From: Hymenopus coronatus
Taxonomy: Eukaryota; Arthropoda; Insecta; Mantodea; Hymenopodidae
NCBI GenBank assembly: GCA_030762935.1
Contig: CM060887.1
Location: 8,858,501-8,922,500 of the forward strand
Direction: 5' to 3'
Length of the DNA stretch: 64,000 bases
The notes under the pieces are model-generated. The model saw only the letters and a list, made by a program, of their open reading frames with translations, had not been told where the DNA came from and ran no database searches. The number at the start of each line of letters is the position of its first letter. Within the stretch, counting starts at the first letter, position 1. Below are positions 12,318-23,221 of the stretch, piece by piece. The translations under genes were made by a program, and so were the position numbers.

Positions 12318-12549
12318 GAGTCTGCCTGGGTTGTATGGGAGTAGCGTTTCTGCTTCACATTCAACTGGTCGCGAGTTCAAATCTTGCTTAGGGTGAGTTA
12401 CACGGAAAAGTTTTTTTGGAGTTTTCTCTTATCCTGAGAAGACGAATTTCAGTAACTTTAAGCTCCATGGACCCCGAGATCATTTGAGCGTCATTTCACC
12501 GATTTCATAAAGCGTCCAATATGGACAACCAGTTTAAAGGACGTGTAGC
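12318..12549 (+). mobile_element. SINE-B copy (tRNA-derived), plus orientation
   Basis: The head (12320-12385) resembles a tRNA, with an A-box-like GGGAGTAGCG and a B-box-like GCGAGTTCAAATC. The body continues 'ttatcctgagaagacgaa', 'aagctccatgg', 'gatcatttgagcgtcatttc' and ends 'aaccagtttaaagg'. The element is non-coding and would depend on LINE machinery. It is joined tail-to-tail to a reverse copy. Confidence 0.82.
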
Positions 12550-12550
12550 T

Positions 12551-12786
12551 TAACATCATTTAACCTGGTTGTTCATATAGGACGATGAATGAAATTGGTG
12601 AAGTGATGCTCAAATGATCTCGGGGTTCATGGAGCTTAAAGTTGCTCGACATTCGTCTCTCAGGATAAGGGAAAACCTCGAAAAAAAAAACCTTAGCCGG
12701 GTAACTCACCCTAAGCGAGATTCAAACTCGCGACCTGTTGAACGTGAGGCAGGCACGCTACCACCACACTACCCAGGCAGGCTCTG
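12551..12786 (-). mobile_element. SINE-B copy, minus orientation
   Basis: Reverse complement of the preceding SINE-B. Its tRNA-like head is better preserved (GGTGGTAGCGTGCC and GCGAGTTTGAATCTCGC read on the minus strand). The pair forms an inverted repeat of about 235-base arms. Confidence 0.83.
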
Positions 12787-13227
12787 TTATTGTTTCTGTT
12801 ATTATTGTTATAATTATTATTATTGGCATAGGCAAGCAGAAAGTAAAGCAAAACATACACATAGAACGTTCATTTAGAAAAAGAAATAATTTAAAATTTG
12901 CTAGCGAGGTGCAAGTTTTAAATTGACTTTTTAAGACTCATATACTTTAATTAATTTCAAGAAGGAATGAATGGTTTTACAATACGTCACACATTTAGCT
13001 GCCGTGGTTCCGCAGATGTAGCGGGGGATTGCACGCCAAGGCGACAGTGACGTGTAACCTGCCAAGGGTTAATCTTCTCCAGCAAATTTCCTTTTTGTGC
13101 TGTTTTCGCCAAGATGACGGGCGGGCGCCTTCTTGCCCTACTGTTCTCGGAAAACAGTTCTTTTGTACGTATTCCGCACACGTTTTATGTATTTTAATGG
13201 CATGCACATTCATTTTTCTCTTTTTTA
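12787..13227. other. Unique DNA with (TTA)n
   Basis: A short imperfect (TTA)n run lies at about 12795-12825. The rest has no recognised gene; frames around 13000-13230 look random. Confidence 0.4.
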
Positions 13228-13462
13228 TTTAAAAGGCAGGTGCCTTGCCGTTAAACACCAAAGGTTTTCTAATTTCACTCTTGTTTGAACACTTCTCGAG
13301 CATTCCTTGCTATGAAGCGGACCTAAAGATGTAGAGCAGATCAAGAAAGAAGTCTTTTTAAATATTTCAAAAGCTACACTGAAATACGTCAGTAATTCTG
13401 AAAGAAAAATATTGGAACGAACATTCTACTGTCTAGCTCTTCTAAATGAAAAGCTGAAGGTA
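13228..13462 (+). repeat. Direct duplication D1, copy a
   Basis: A ~235 base segment starting TTTAAAAGGCAGGTGCC that recurs at 14454-14698 with few differences. It is unrelated to PAL1. Confidence 0.88.
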
Positions 13463-13555
13463 ATAATATTTCTTTAAGACCTATATAAACCGAAATTCAC
13501 TGAACACAATTATGGGTATTTTTTGCCAAGTAAAAAATTTTAGAACATAATATTA

Positions 13556-14443
13556 TTTATTTTCTCTACACATAATGTATACGAAGTGGATAGAGAAGGA
13601 ACTGCATTCCTCCACAGAATTCGATGTCAATTTGATCTTCACGAAGATGGCTCTAACGATTTTATTAAACTCCGATTTGTTTAAGTTATTTCAACACAAA
13701 CAAATGTGAATGTGAATTTTCTGAGAATAGCCTCCGAAGACCTCTTCATTCTGGATAACATTTGTAAACCGTAAGAGATATACAAAAACTTACTACACAA
13801 AAAATATAGACTACACGTACTAAGTACATAATGTACAGAGAAGGTATTGTATTGCACCCAAAATGTCCATACCGAGATTTCACTGTTTTAAGACCCCTGA
13901 ATCAAAAAAAAGGCATTTTTAGAAAAATGTCCATGTGTGTGTGTGTATGTGGGCAGCATACCTCAAAAACGAAAAGACTGTTAAATGCCAAACTTGGTAT
14001 TTTAGTTTGGTATTTTCCAAGGACACGACACGAATTTTTTCAAGAAAATTTCTCCACTCCAAACTACCCTTTAAATGAAACATTTTGATTCTCTCAAAAA
14101 TGACTAACGATTTAATTAAACTCCGATATATTTAAGTTATTTCAACACAAACAAATGCATATCTTGAATTTTTCTAGGTACTCCGGATTATTAGTTTCAA
14201 TTTTAAGAAATTTTTCTCGAAAGGGAAGTCATATTTCTTCTCGTTTCTCATTTGTTTACCGAACCTCAATTGTTTCAATAGCAACCGAGCTACTTATTTC
14301 CCTTCTATTTACAAGAAGCTAGTAATAAGACTAATTCTGGTTATGTTTACCTTGATTAGCAGGATGTAGATAACAGATTAATGTTTAGAATAAAAGGTTT
14401 GTTTACCGAACAGCTGGAGGACATCATGTGAATAAAACAGAAT
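13556..14443 (-). repeat. Two truncated PAL1 copies
   Basis: The first (13556-13805) lacks most of its GT-side blocks. The second (13806-14443) starts CTACACGTACTAAGTACATA and switches to subfamily B features ('gtttaccgaacagctggagg') at its outer end. Confidence 0.78.
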
Positions 14444-14453
14444 AGATTTTTGA

Positions 14454-14698
14454 TTTAAAAGGCAGATGCCTTGCCGTAAAACACCAAAGGTTTTCTAATT
14501 TCACTCTTGTTTGAATACTTCTCGAGCATTCCTTGCTATGAAGCGGACTTAAAGATGTACAGCAGATCAAGAAAGAAGTATTTTTAAATATTTCAAAAGC
14601 TACACTGAAATACGTCAGTAATTCTGAAAGAAAAATATCGGAACGAATATTCTGCTGTCTAACTCTTCAAATGTACTAAATGAAAATATTAAATTAAT
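14454..14698 (+). repeat. Direct duplication D1, copy b
   Basis: Second copy of the segment at 13228-13462, 1.23 kb downstream in the same orientation. The pair brackets the truncated PAL1 copies. Confidence 0.88.
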
Positions 14699-15299
14699 AC
14701 TATTTGATTTAATTGATTTTCCACCCAAACCGTGTGTGGGCCAGGAGTTGGATAGGTAGAGTCAGACTGAAAAATGTAATGTCATAGCCAGGATTTGAAC
14801 CACGGATCTCACAAATTGTGTAGGGGATGCTTTGGAAAAAGGAAAAGTTGTTAGTGTTCAGCGACTATACACCTGCAAATAAGTGGATCCGAGATCATCG
14901 CGGGTTGCACCTCCGAATGGAGAGACGCCATCAAAATGACTGCTGTACGTTCCTTGCCGTGTAGGCCCCAACACACAACTCACAGAATGCAGAAGCTCTA
15001 CAGCATCACTGAAGATATATCCGTATTCCAAAACAGTTCAAGCAAGTTCTACTCTTGCTCAGAAAACTGTAATGTACTTGTCCATAATATTTTAAATCTT
15101 GACTTGCAAAGCAATGCAGTTATTCACAATATTTTATTTAAATCTATGTAAATATTGCTTTCTTACTGTATGTTGTAATTCTCAGGCCTTTGTTTAACTG
15201 TGTAAATCATTTCATTGTAATATTATGAATTCAATTGTTATAAATATTGAATAGTCGCGATATGACCTAGGAGTTAAGGCGACCTAAAACAAATAAATA
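14699..15299. other. Unassigned, possible old retroelement 3' end
   Basis: A lone B-box-like sequence (GTGGTTCAAATCC on the minus strand, about 14790) lies here. The block ends in AAACAAATAAATAAAAAAAT at 15283-15305, like a non-LTR 3' tail. No coding similarity is recognised. Confidence 0.35.
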
Positions 15300-15640
15300 A
15301 AAAAATTAACCTCTGCCGCCTTTTTGGCAGGGGGTACGAAACACTTGCACATGTTGCCATTATGGAGAGGTACTGTGAAAGAGCACATATAAAATTAGGA
15401 GCTTGACTGCAACAAGCATGAAACAAAAAGGTTTTGAGGTCCATGAGGAAGTGCATGGTTTGTCCAACAATGCTAGCAGCAGGTACTTCGACATCGTTGC
15501 TTATAAGAGGGTAGCGGAGTGATTCTCGATCCTACTGTTCGCTTTGAGTCCCACTGTCAACAACCTAAACAAGTGGACACAGAAAAAAGGCAATTTAGGA
15601 ATCTACCATTCCCTTTTACAAGGACAAACATAATCTTAAA
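15300..15640 (+). pseudogene. Non-LTR retrotransposon ORF2 C-terminal remnant
   Basis: Plus-strand frames read ETLAHV, then EVHEEVHGLSNN followed by FDIVAYKR, then in another frame VILDPTVRFES followed by QQPKQVDTEK. The order 'xVHEEVxx..DIxAx..xxxDPTVRFE..QPxxVxxEK' is the conserved region downstream of the reverse transcriptase in one group of insect LINE ORF2 proteins. It is broken by stops and a frameshift. Reverse transcriptase motifs are absent, so only the 3' part remains. Confidence 0.72.
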
Positions 15641-15802
15641 AAATCACACACACACAGACAGACCTTTTTGTTAAAATGTTTTTTTTATACATGGGACCCT
15701 AAAACATATATTTCCGGTAAAACCCCGCAATCGAAATTTTTGGGTGGAGTGCAATGCCTTGTATATACTCTATGTACATAGTACGCGTAGAGAAAGTAAT
15801 AG
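15641..15802 (+). repeat. PAL1 hairpin-end fragment
   Basis: Short AC run, 'ggaccctaaaacatatatttccgg' block and hairpin ending GCGTAGAGAAAGT. Confidence 0.85.
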
Positions 15803-15832
15803 AACCTTTAGGTTGGCATAATTAAGTTTTGA

Positions 15833-16600
15833 GAAGTAACTGGATCATAGTGTTGCTGGTAACGTTGGTGGTATGTTGCTAATAATGGTGAGATCCAAAA
15901 GGAAAATTTGAGAATTGTTGAATAAAATTTGAGAAGAAATGGTATCATAGTGTAGCTGATGACGATGGTGGAGGTGCTGAATGCTAATGATGATCACAAT
16001 GGTGGTGGTGTTGGTAACCAAAACTAGGAGTTGTGGTTGACCTGAAGCTTTGAAAAGAAATTGGATCACAATGTTGCTGGTAACGATGATGGCGGGTGAG
16101 CATATGATGATGAAATGAAATTAGATTTATTTACGGACGCTCCTTAAATACTATGGTTCTCAGCATCCCATTCTATATTGGGCGTGAAAGATCGACTAAT
16201 TTTACTCAGAGGCATTCTTATGAGGCTTGATGTTCCTTTACCAGCGATTTTACTTCCCTACTAAAGCAAGCGAACGCCCGAAAAAATCCATTGTCCTCCA
16301 CCTGGTTGAAACTCTATGGTGTACGTGATGGTGGTGTGGTGGAGGAGAGGTGCTGTTGATGGTGGTGATGTAGGTGATGGTTAGAACCAAAAATAGTACT
16401 TTTATGGAGGGATGATTAACTTTTGAGAAGAAATGGGAATAAAGTGCTGCTGACGATGGTGGTGGTGGTGGCTGTGTGCTGTAGACAATGAGGGTGCAGG
16501 TGGTGTAAGAATCAAGAATAAGACTTTGAGGAAGGGATGATGAAGTTTTGAGAACAATGCACCTTAAATGTAGCTGATGATGGTGGTGCTGTTGATGATG
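15833..16600 (+). repeat. Degenerate ~100-125 bp minisatellite
   Basis: The motif 'ttgagaagaaatgg.atcatagtgttgctg' recurs near 15833, 15930, 16051, 16423 and 16547, each time followed by a GATGGTGG-type run. A reverse SINE-A interrupts it at 16126-16322. It appears to be the decayed flank of the larger GAT/GGT tract. Confidence 0.7.
16126..16322 (-). mobile_element. SINE-A copy, divergent
   Basis: Read on the minus strand: GGTGGAGGACAATGGATTTT, then 'ggaagtaaaatcgctgg', 'cctctgagtaaaatta', 'tttcacgcccaatatagaatg' and 'gagcgtccgtaaat'. It is the most divergent of the four copies and therefore probably the oldest. Only the B-box edge (GTTTCAAC) of the tRNA head remains. Confidence 0.75.
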
Positions 16601-16615
16601 GTGGTGATGCAAATG

Positions 16616-18118
16616 ATGATGGAGGTGGCGTTAATGATAATTATAATCGTGGTGTTGATGACGGTGGTGGAGATGGTGGTGATTGTGGTTGTGGTGATGA
16701 TGATTGTTGTGTGCTGGTGATGGTGTTGTTGATGAAAATGACGGTGTTGTAGTTGTGATGATGGTAGCGGTGTCGACGATAATGATGGTGGTGCTGTTGA
16801 TCATGTTGGTGTTGATGGTGGTGGTGTTGATGATGTTGGTGTTGTTGATGATGGTGGTGGTGTTGACGATGATGATGGTGGTGGAGGCGGTGTTTACGAT
16901 GATGATGGTGATGCTGATGATGGTGTTGATGGTGGTGGTGTTGATGATGGTGTTGATGATGGTGATGGTGGTGTTGATGGTGGTGGTGTTGATGGTGGTA
17001 TTGATGATGGTATTGATGATGGTGTTGTTGATGATGGTATTGATGATGGTGTTGTTGATGATGGTGGTGGTGTTGATGATGGTGGTGGTGATGATCGTGG
17101 TGGTGGTGTTGATGGTGGTGATGGTGTTGACGATGGTAGTGGTGTTGACGATGATGATGGTGGTGGAGGCGGTGTTGACGATGATGATGGTGGTGCTGAT
17201 GATGGTGGTGGTGTTGATGATGGTATTGATGATGGTGTTGTTGATGGTGGTTGATGGTGATGGTGGTGTTGACGATGGTAGTGGTGTTGACGATGATGGT
17301 GGTGGAGGCGGTGTTGACGATGATGATGGTGGTGTTGTTGATGGTGGTGGTGGTGTTGATGATGGTGGTGGTGTTGATGATGGTGGTGGTGTTGATGATG
17401 GTGGTGGTGTTGATGATGGTGGTGGTGATGATCGTGGTGGTGGTGTTGATGGTGGTGATGGTGTTGACGATGGTAGTGGTGTTGACGATGATGATGGTGG
17501 TGGAGGCGGTGTTGACGATGATGATGGTGGTGCTGATGATGGTGGTGGTGTTGATGATGGTATTGATGATGGTGTTGTTGATGGTGGTTGATGGTGATGG
17601 TGGTGTTGACGATGGTAGTGGTGTTGACGATGATGGTGGTGGAGGCGGTGTTGACGATGATGATGGTGGTGTTGTTGATGGTGGTGGTGGTGTTGATGAT
17701 GGTGGTGGTGTTTATGGTGGTGTTGTTGATGATGGTGGTGGTGTTGATGATGGTGGTGGTGATGATCGTGGTGGTGGTGTTGATGGTGGTGATGGTGTTG
17801 ACGATGGTAGTGGTGTTGACGATGATGATGGTGGTGGAGGCGGTGTTGACGATGATGATGGTGGTGCTGATGGTGGTGGTGGTGTTGATGATGGTGGTTG
17901 ATGGTGATGGTGGTGTTGACGATGGTAGTGGTGTTGACGATGATGGTGGTGGAGGCGGTGTTGACGATGATGATGGTGGTGCTGATGATGGTGGTGCTGA
18001 TGATGGTGGTGGTGTTGATGATGGTATTGATGATGGTGTTGTTGATGGTGGTTGATGGTGATGGTGGTGTTGATGATGGTATTGATGATGATGTTGATGG
18101 TGGTGGTGGTGGTGCTAC
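16616..18118 (+). repeat. GAT/GGT minisatellite with 337 bp higher-order unit
   Basis: About 1.5 kb of GATGGTGGTGGTGTT-type triplet repeats. A complex block (…GACGATGGTAGTGGTGTTGACG…GGAGGCGG…) recurs at about 17122, 17459 and 17796, spaced 337 bases. A related block recurs at 17251, 17588 and 17898 (337, then 310). The triplet period leaves a 507-codon minus frame open that encodes only His/Thr/Ser/Pro/Ile runs; I do not regard it as a gene. Confidence 0.93.
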
Positions 18119-18948
18119 TGCTGACAAGCAAGAAATAGAAGCTACAAACCTCATTGGTGATTGACATCAAACCAATGATTAGGCTCACAAGCAATACAAA
18201 TAAAGAAGCATGTGCCATTTCAAGCAATAATCAGAGAATTATCATTGTTATTGTTGAGGACGTCCATGGTAATGATTATGCTGATGAATATGAAGCAATA
18301 AGACTCCTCTGACCGCGATGATGTGGGCACAACGTTTACTGCGCCGCTATTTTTGATGGTCTACTGCTGATGAAACTATAGCACTGATAATGACGCGGCT
18401 GCTGTGGACAATAAGACATTGTTTCGAAACAAAGCCGCGCTTACTCAATTAAAAAATTTAACTGTGTGGTCAACCCCTAAGTGAGTTGTAAACCTTCAGA
18501 GGCAGTAAAATCCTAGGCAACAAAGCAAAGCATTTAACCGCAGAACAAATAACACTTCACTTTGACAGTAAGTAATTCAATCCAACACTGGAAAAAAAGA
18601 GGCAATTCATTTTCACTCCCCTCTATCGAGTGATTATAGTGTTTTAAAGGACTGTAATCGGCTCTTTGGTGTCGATTGTTAAATTGCCTTAATATTTGTT
18701 CTGAGTAAGATAATTGAAGGTGCGTGATTGAGTCTAGTTTGGAGAATTAACTTGTTAGCGATGACATAAAAACGCTACTGCTGGATGTTATTAGTTGGGC
18801 ATTTGAACAGATTGCGTTTCCAGGACTGCAGTGTGTATCTGCACCCTCTCCCAGGGCATTATGCTGTCCGAGTTGATTTGTTAATGTTGTGTTGCCACCA
18901 CTGTGATTATACCTTGTGTGCGGCGTAGCTATTTCACATGTTTACCTT
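18119..18948. other. Unique DNA, unassigned
   Basis: No PAL1, SINE or transposase landmarks, and no recognisable protein in any frame. Confidence 0.4.
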
Positions 18949-19250
18949 TTTATTTCAAAAATTAGACATATAATTATACTTCCGTAAAACACTTTGCTGC
19001 ACACCGTTTCTGGAACGTTATTTCTGTTAAACATTGCAGCAATTTATTGGTATGAGTAATCTTTGATCTGGTTGATTATATCGGCACTTTGAGAACATGA
19101 TCTTCATTCGGTCCTGTTCGACTTTACAAACGGTTGTGTTCTGTGTAGTAGAATGGGGTTCCTATCTTTTTCTAACCACACAATCATTTTAAATAACCTT
19201 TTAGTTTATTTATATCACACATAAAGTAGGAGCAGTAATGGTTTCTTTGC
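18949..19250 (+). repeat. Direct duplication D2, copy a
   Basis: A ~300 base segment ('tttgctgcacaccgtttctgg', 'gtagtagaatggggttccta') repeated at 21366-21666 with about 10% differences and a small indel. It contains no PAL1 sequence. Confidence 0.88.
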
Positions 19251-19461
19251 CAAAAAGAGAAATCTCTATTACAGTCTAAAGTTCACCTTTTTTTCTTTCA
19301 AAACTTGTATCTATCTTACAGTTTCATTGTGTCTCATTTTGTTATATTTGCGATATTGATTTGAAATAAATGTGCTGAATTTTTTCCCCACTTTTTTTTT
19401 TTTTTTTGTAAGGAAAGGAAGACGCATCTACGCTCAAGGAATCTAGGTCGGTAGAGACTAA

Positions 19462-19603
19462 TTTTTACTTTCTCTACCCGTATGTACATAGTGTATAGAG
19501 AAGATATTGCCTTCCACCCAAAATTTAGATACCGAGATTTCACCGGAAATACATGTTTTGTGTCCCCCTGAATCCAAAATAATCACTTTTAAAAAGGTCC
19601 GCG

Positions 19604-19641
<38 letters not shown>

Positions 19642-20343
19642 TGTGGACAGCAAAGCTCAAAAACGAAAAGCCCATTTAATATCAAACTTGGTATTTAAGT
19701 TTGGTATCTTCCAAGGATGCGACACGAAGATTTTCAAGAAAATCCCTCCAGCCCCAACTACCCTTTACATGGAACATGTTTCGAAAATTTTGATCTTCTG
19801 AAAAATGGCTCTAAAGATTTTCATTAAAATGTAACCCATTAAAGATATTAACCTGACAAACAAAATGAATATTTCTGGGAATAGCCTCTGAAGATTACTT
19901 TATTCTGGATGAATTTTACGAAATTTTGCATAACTACTAAACTGTAAAATATGGACAAAAACTTACCAAACAAAAAATGTAGAGCACATTAAAGCACACA
20001 ATTTATGTCATGTATATTTTTGGGGGGAAGTGGGTCGTTTTTGACATATGCCTTGTTTTTGGTTTCAGCTATGAGAAACTTATACATTTCTCATACAGTA
20101 ATTTGTCGACTGCTGTCCATACAAATAAAGGAATTTCAGTCACATAGCAACCAGCTTTAGACTATCACTTTAACCTATGTTACTCCCTTATTTCGCTTCT
20201 ACTTACAAGGAAGCAAGTAATAAGACTATTTCTGCTAGTTGTTTTCTCGATTAGCTTAAAGTAAATAGGAGAATAAGCTTATTAATAATAGTTTGTTGCA
20301 TAGAAGTAGAGAAAGTCATGTGAATGGAACACATCATATTTTT
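19462..20343 (-). repeat. PAL1 copy, full length
   Basis: ACTTTCTCTACCCG hairpin to CATGTGAATGGAACACATCA, with (GT)n expanded to about 17 units at 19608-19641. Confidence 0.9.
19608..19641. repeat. (GT)n microsatellite inside PAL1
   Basis: About 17 GT units at the usual internal PAL1 position. Confidence 0.93.
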
Positions 20344-20507
20344 TATTATTATTCTTGTTATGTATTTATAAATTCATTTGTGTGTGTTTTTTGTTTGCTT
20401 GTTTTTTTGTTTAAATTAAACCTGCGCAGTAAGATAGTGACAAAATGTGGTGATGTAGAGGCGCCTAAAGGGTCTTTCTTTGAGCCTTCCACTTCGGAGT
20501 TTGGATT

Positions 20508-21365
20508 TTTTTTACTTTCTCTACACGTAATATGTACATGGTGTATAGAGAAGGCACAGTAATGCACCCAAACATTTGATACCGAGATTTCTACGGAAAT
20601 ACATGCTTTGAGAATCCATGATCGCAAAAAAGCATTTTTAGAAGCATGTCCGTGAGTGCTTCTGTGTTTGTGCCTAGTGAGAAGTATAGCTCAAAAACGA
20701 AAAGTCGGTAAAATACCAAACTTGGTATTTAAGTTGAGCATCTTCCGAGGATGCTACACGAAGGTTTTCAACAAAATCCAAGCACAACCAACTGCCCTTT
20801 ACATGGAACACTTTTTGACATTTTTGATTTTCTCAAAAATGGCTCTAATGATTTTGATTAAAATGCCGTATATAAAACATAATTACACTACAATTACAGA
20901 ATTTTCTGCGAATAACCTCTGAAGACCTCTTTTCTTCTGGCTGAATTTTGCTGGATTTTGCATAGCCAGGAAACCATAAGATCTACACAAAAACGAACTA
21001 CACAAAAAAGTAAATCGCGTTGAAACGCACAATTTATGTCTAATACATGTTTTTTTTTCGTTTAATTGACCATTTCTGAATTATTCCTTGTTGTTTTCAG
21101 ATTTCAAGTATTTAAACCTTTCTCTTACGGAGTGTTTTAAACTCCTGGTCCTGCATAGAAACGGATTTCAACCACATGGCAGCCAACTTTTAAAAAGCCA
21201 CTTTAGCCTTGTGTATTATCTTATTTTCTTTTAACTTACAAGGAAGCGAGTAGTTAAGAAAATATCTGCTAATATTATTATATAAAGTACGTAGAAGAAT
21301 ATGCTTTTCAACAATAATTTGTAACAGTGATGTAGAGAAAGTTGTGTGAATGGAACACATTAAAC
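20508..21365 (-). repeat. PAL1 copy, full length
   Basis: ACTTTCTCTACACG at 20513 to GTGTGAATGGAACACATTA. The outer half is subfamily B-like ('cctggtcctgcatag', 'aaaaagccactttagcc'). D2 copy b follows directly. Confidence 0.87.
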
Positions 21366-21666
21366 TTTTATTTCAAAATTTAGACACATAATTATACTTC
21401 CGTAAAACACTTTGCTGCACACCGTTTCTGAAATGTTGTTTCCGTAAAACATTGCAGCAATTTATTGGATTATCCTTACAACTATTCGGAAAGAGTAGTC
21501 TTTGATCTGGTTGATTGTATCGGCACTTTGAGAATGTGATCTTCATTCACTTGTGTTCTGTGTAGTAGAATGGGGTTCCTATCTATTTCTAACCACACAA
21601 TCATTCTAAATGACCTTTTAGTTTATTTACATCATACATAAAGCAGGAGCAGTAATTGCTTCTTAG
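21366..21666 (+). repeat. Direct duplication D2, copy b
   Basis: Second copy of 18949-19250, 2.4 kb downstream in the same orientation. It directly abuts the outer end of a PAL1 copy. Confidence 0.88.
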
Positions 21667-21696
21667 CTGAAAGCGCCCACCACTCTGGCGTTGAGA

Positions 21697-21785
21697 GTTT
21701 TACTACTTTCTCTACTATGTGCATGGTGTATAGAGAAGGTATTGTAATGCACCCAAAAATTCGATACCAAGATTTCACTGAAAGA
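21697..21785 (-). repeat. PAL1 hairpin-end fragment
   Basis: Hairpin (ACTTTCTCTACTATGTGCAT) plus the 'caaaaattcgataccaagatt' block, cut by a plus copy. Confidence 0.8.
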
Positions 21786-22590
21786 AATTTTGATGTGTTT
21801 CATTTACATGACCTTCTCTACATCTCCTCAACAAATTATTGTTAAAAAGCTATGCTTCATGTTAATCGAGAAAAAAATTATCAGAAATAGTCTTATTACT
21901 TGCTTCCTTGTAAGTAGGAGCGAAATAAGGGACCACCATAGGTTAAAGTGATAGTCAAAAGCTGGTTGCCAAAGTTCCTCTGTTTCTATGGATACGAGTT
22001 GGCAAATTCCTGTAAAAAAAAAAAAAAAGTAGGTGTGTTTTAAAGCTGAAACAAAAACCGATCAATGCCATGAAAAAAAAAATATTTAGAACATAAATTG
22101 TATGTTTTAATGTGCTCTACAGTTTTTGTGTGGTAAGTTTTTGTCCATCTCCTACAGCTTAGCAGTTATGCAAAATTCCGTAAAATTCATCCAGAATAAA
22201 GTGGTCTTCAGAAGGTATTCCCAGAAAAGTCAAGATATACATTGTATTTGTAAGCTAAATATCTTTAATATACGGTATTTTAATCAAAATCGTTAGAGCC
22301 ATTTTTAAGAAAATAAAAATTTTCGAAAAATGCTCCTTGTATAGGGTACCTGGGGGTAGGGGGATTTTCTTGAAAATCTTCGTGTCGCATCCTTGGAAGA
22401 TACCAAACTTAAATACCAAGTTTGGTATTTTGAGCTATGCTGTCCACAGACACACACCAACGCACACACAGACCTTTTTCGTAAAATACTTTTTTTTGGA
22501 TTCAGGGGGACCCAAAACATGTATTTCCGGTGAAATCTCGGTATCGAATTTTTGGTTGCATGTACATAGTACGTGTAGAGGAAGTAAACA
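21786..22590 (+). repeat. PAL1 copy, near full length
   Basis: Runs from TTGATGTGTTTCATTTACATG to GTGTAGAGGAAGT. It has an internal A run at 22015-22028. Part of the hairpin (its left arm) is missing. Confidence 0.87.
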
Positions 22591-23078
22591 TTTGATGTGA
22601 TTTGTATGGTGTTGATGATGGGAGAGATGGCAGATTCTCAATATTGAAACCTATTTGAGGTGATCACCTAGCAAACTGGCCACAAGCAAGAGAATCGCAC
22701 CGTTACTATAACGGACTATAGTCTAATTGAGCAACAGGCTTTTGCTGGAATGTGTGAATATTCGTTTTACTAAGGCAAGCAAGACCTCACTCATTAATTA
22801 TCTCAGAGCTCTTTTAACAAGAAATGATTCATTAAAAAAAAAGGGAAACAAGAGAGGAGGGGCTGAAACCAGTTTTGCATTTGGAGGGCGGGAGGGTTCA
22901 AGAGGTCGGCAACATGCAGAGCCCTGCAGGGGGTCACATCCAGGCTGCAGTCGGCACGTTTTTGTACACATTACAACAAAAGGGAAGCTGACAACACAAC
23001 AGGTAGGGCACAAAAAATAATCGTCCGCCATTCTTCCCTAAACTTGGAAATAATACCCTACAGCTTTATTTCACTGGT
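22591..23078. other. Unique DNA, unassigned
   Basis: Includes a purine-rich stretch (22835-22920). Frames on both strands at 22727-23031 show no recognised domain. Confidence 0.4.
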
Positions 23079-23150
23079 ATGTTGCACTCACATGACTTTT
23101 TCCAGAATTTCTGTGACAAACAACCTTAAAATATAGTATGGAGTTAAATG
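23079..23150 (+). repeat. PAL1 outer-end fragment
   Basis: GGTATGTTGCACTCACATGA followed by a decayed 'ctttttccagaatttctg' block only. Confidence 0.55.
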
Positions 23151-23221
23151 GGATAAGTTTCTCTCTATATAATGCATAGATACATGTTGTCATTACTTCG
23201 CCACTGTTTAAAGGTTGAACT

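Noticed and set aside
14780..14800. Lone B-box-like GTGGTTCAAATCC on the minus strand
   Set aside because: No A box at tRNA spacing and no SINE body next to it.
16631..18154. 507-codon minus-strand open frame rich in His, Thr, Ser, Pro and Ile
   Set aside because: It follows the triplet period of the GAT/GGT minisatellite. Plus-strand frames of the same tract are open too, and there is no non-repetitive protein sequence.
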